NCBI GenBank assembly: GCA_007844125.1
Contig: CM017573.1
Span: 1,264,293 to 1,328,292, forward strand
Length of the DNA: 64,000 nt
Reading direction: 5' to 3'
Origin: Sinonovacula constricta
Taxonomy: Eukaryota; Mollusca; Bivalvia; Cardiida; Solecurtidae
Numbering within the stretch: position 1 is the stretch's first letter; each line of letters begins with the position of its first letter. The notes beneath the pieces are model-generated. The model saw nothing but the letters and a program-made list of their open reading frames with translations. It did no database searches and was not told the origin of the DNA. Made by a program: the position numbers and the translations under genes. Positions 63,901-64,000 of the stretch are shown piece by piece.

Positions 63901-64000
63901 ATTGCCTATCTGTAATGTCGGCCTATTATATCCTGGCTATCTGTAATCTCTATCCAGTATATATTGCCTATCTGTAATGTAGGTCTATTATATCCTGGCA
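54988..64000. repeat. 62-bp minisatellite (dimer of 31-bp halves), about 145 copies, continues past the window
   Basis: Head-to-tail repeat with a 62-bp period (tatatcctgg at 55001, then 55063). Each unit has two halves of 31 bp: one starts with ctctgtccagtatatattgc, the other with gtcgggctattatatcctgg, and both end ctatct.taat. The halves agree at about 22 of 31 positions, so the unit is an ancient dimer. Runs where the first half is repeated without the second occur (for example 55650-55735, 57520-57600, 60700-60800). Longer blocks are duplicated within the array at spacings of roughly 2.27 kb (see findings). Open frames inside are by-products. The array appears to lie in an ARMC8 intron, upstream of the exon at 54564-54728. 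Confidence 0.97.

Overview
The window looks like nuclear DNA of an invertebrate animal, most likely a bivalve mollusc (inferred from the mix of repeat families, not proven). It is AT-rich, its genes are split by GT-AG introns, and it is full of transposon fossils, tRNA-derived SINEs, microsatellites and three large tandem arrays. No prokaryotic or organellar genes are visible.

Layout. 1-1413: intergenic, with an imperfect trinucleotide tract. 1414-7394: GC-rich satellite of about 165 bp per unit. 7395-25260: transposon graveyard. It holds a decayed multi-exon Mutator-like (PF20700-type) ORF, three mariner copies, an ISXO2/Merlin-like transposase remnant, an ORF1-like retroelement pseudogene, a SINE, a MULE transposase remnant, a reverse-transcriptase fragment, two copies of a terminal repeat called R1 here, and a psq-HTH transposase fragment. 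25265-28678: 53-bp minisatellite. 28680-32530: no gene recognised; ATT/TTA microsatellites. 32812-37589 (+): cathepsin L-like cysteine protease gene, seven recognised exons. 37590-42166: intergenic, one SINE. 42167-54728 (-): 3' half of an ARMC8 gene (armadillo repeats, CTLH/GID ubiquitin ligase), eight exons, with its 5' part beyond position 64000. Its introns hold a LINE carrying a MITE, a long hairpin, a deleted pogo element and two SINEs. About 54988-64000: 62-bp minisatellite, apparently inside an ARMC8 intron.

The two host genes are convergent and unrelated in function: a secreted or lysosomal protease and an intracellular E3-ligase subunit. Both look spliceable as far as the window shows, although the protease lacks a stretch of about 30 residues in my reconstruction.

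The most unusual signal is that three diverged mariner copies (10.9, 12.5 and 19.8 kb) are each interrupted at the same codon boundary by an intron-like segment of 101-163 bp ending in a pyrimidine tract plus AG. This suggests a mariner family with an ancestral spliceosomal intron. Also notable are a MITE with a clean 6-bp target-site duplication inside a LINE, an 86-nt near-perfect hairpin, and the dimeric and higher-order structure of the 62-bp array.
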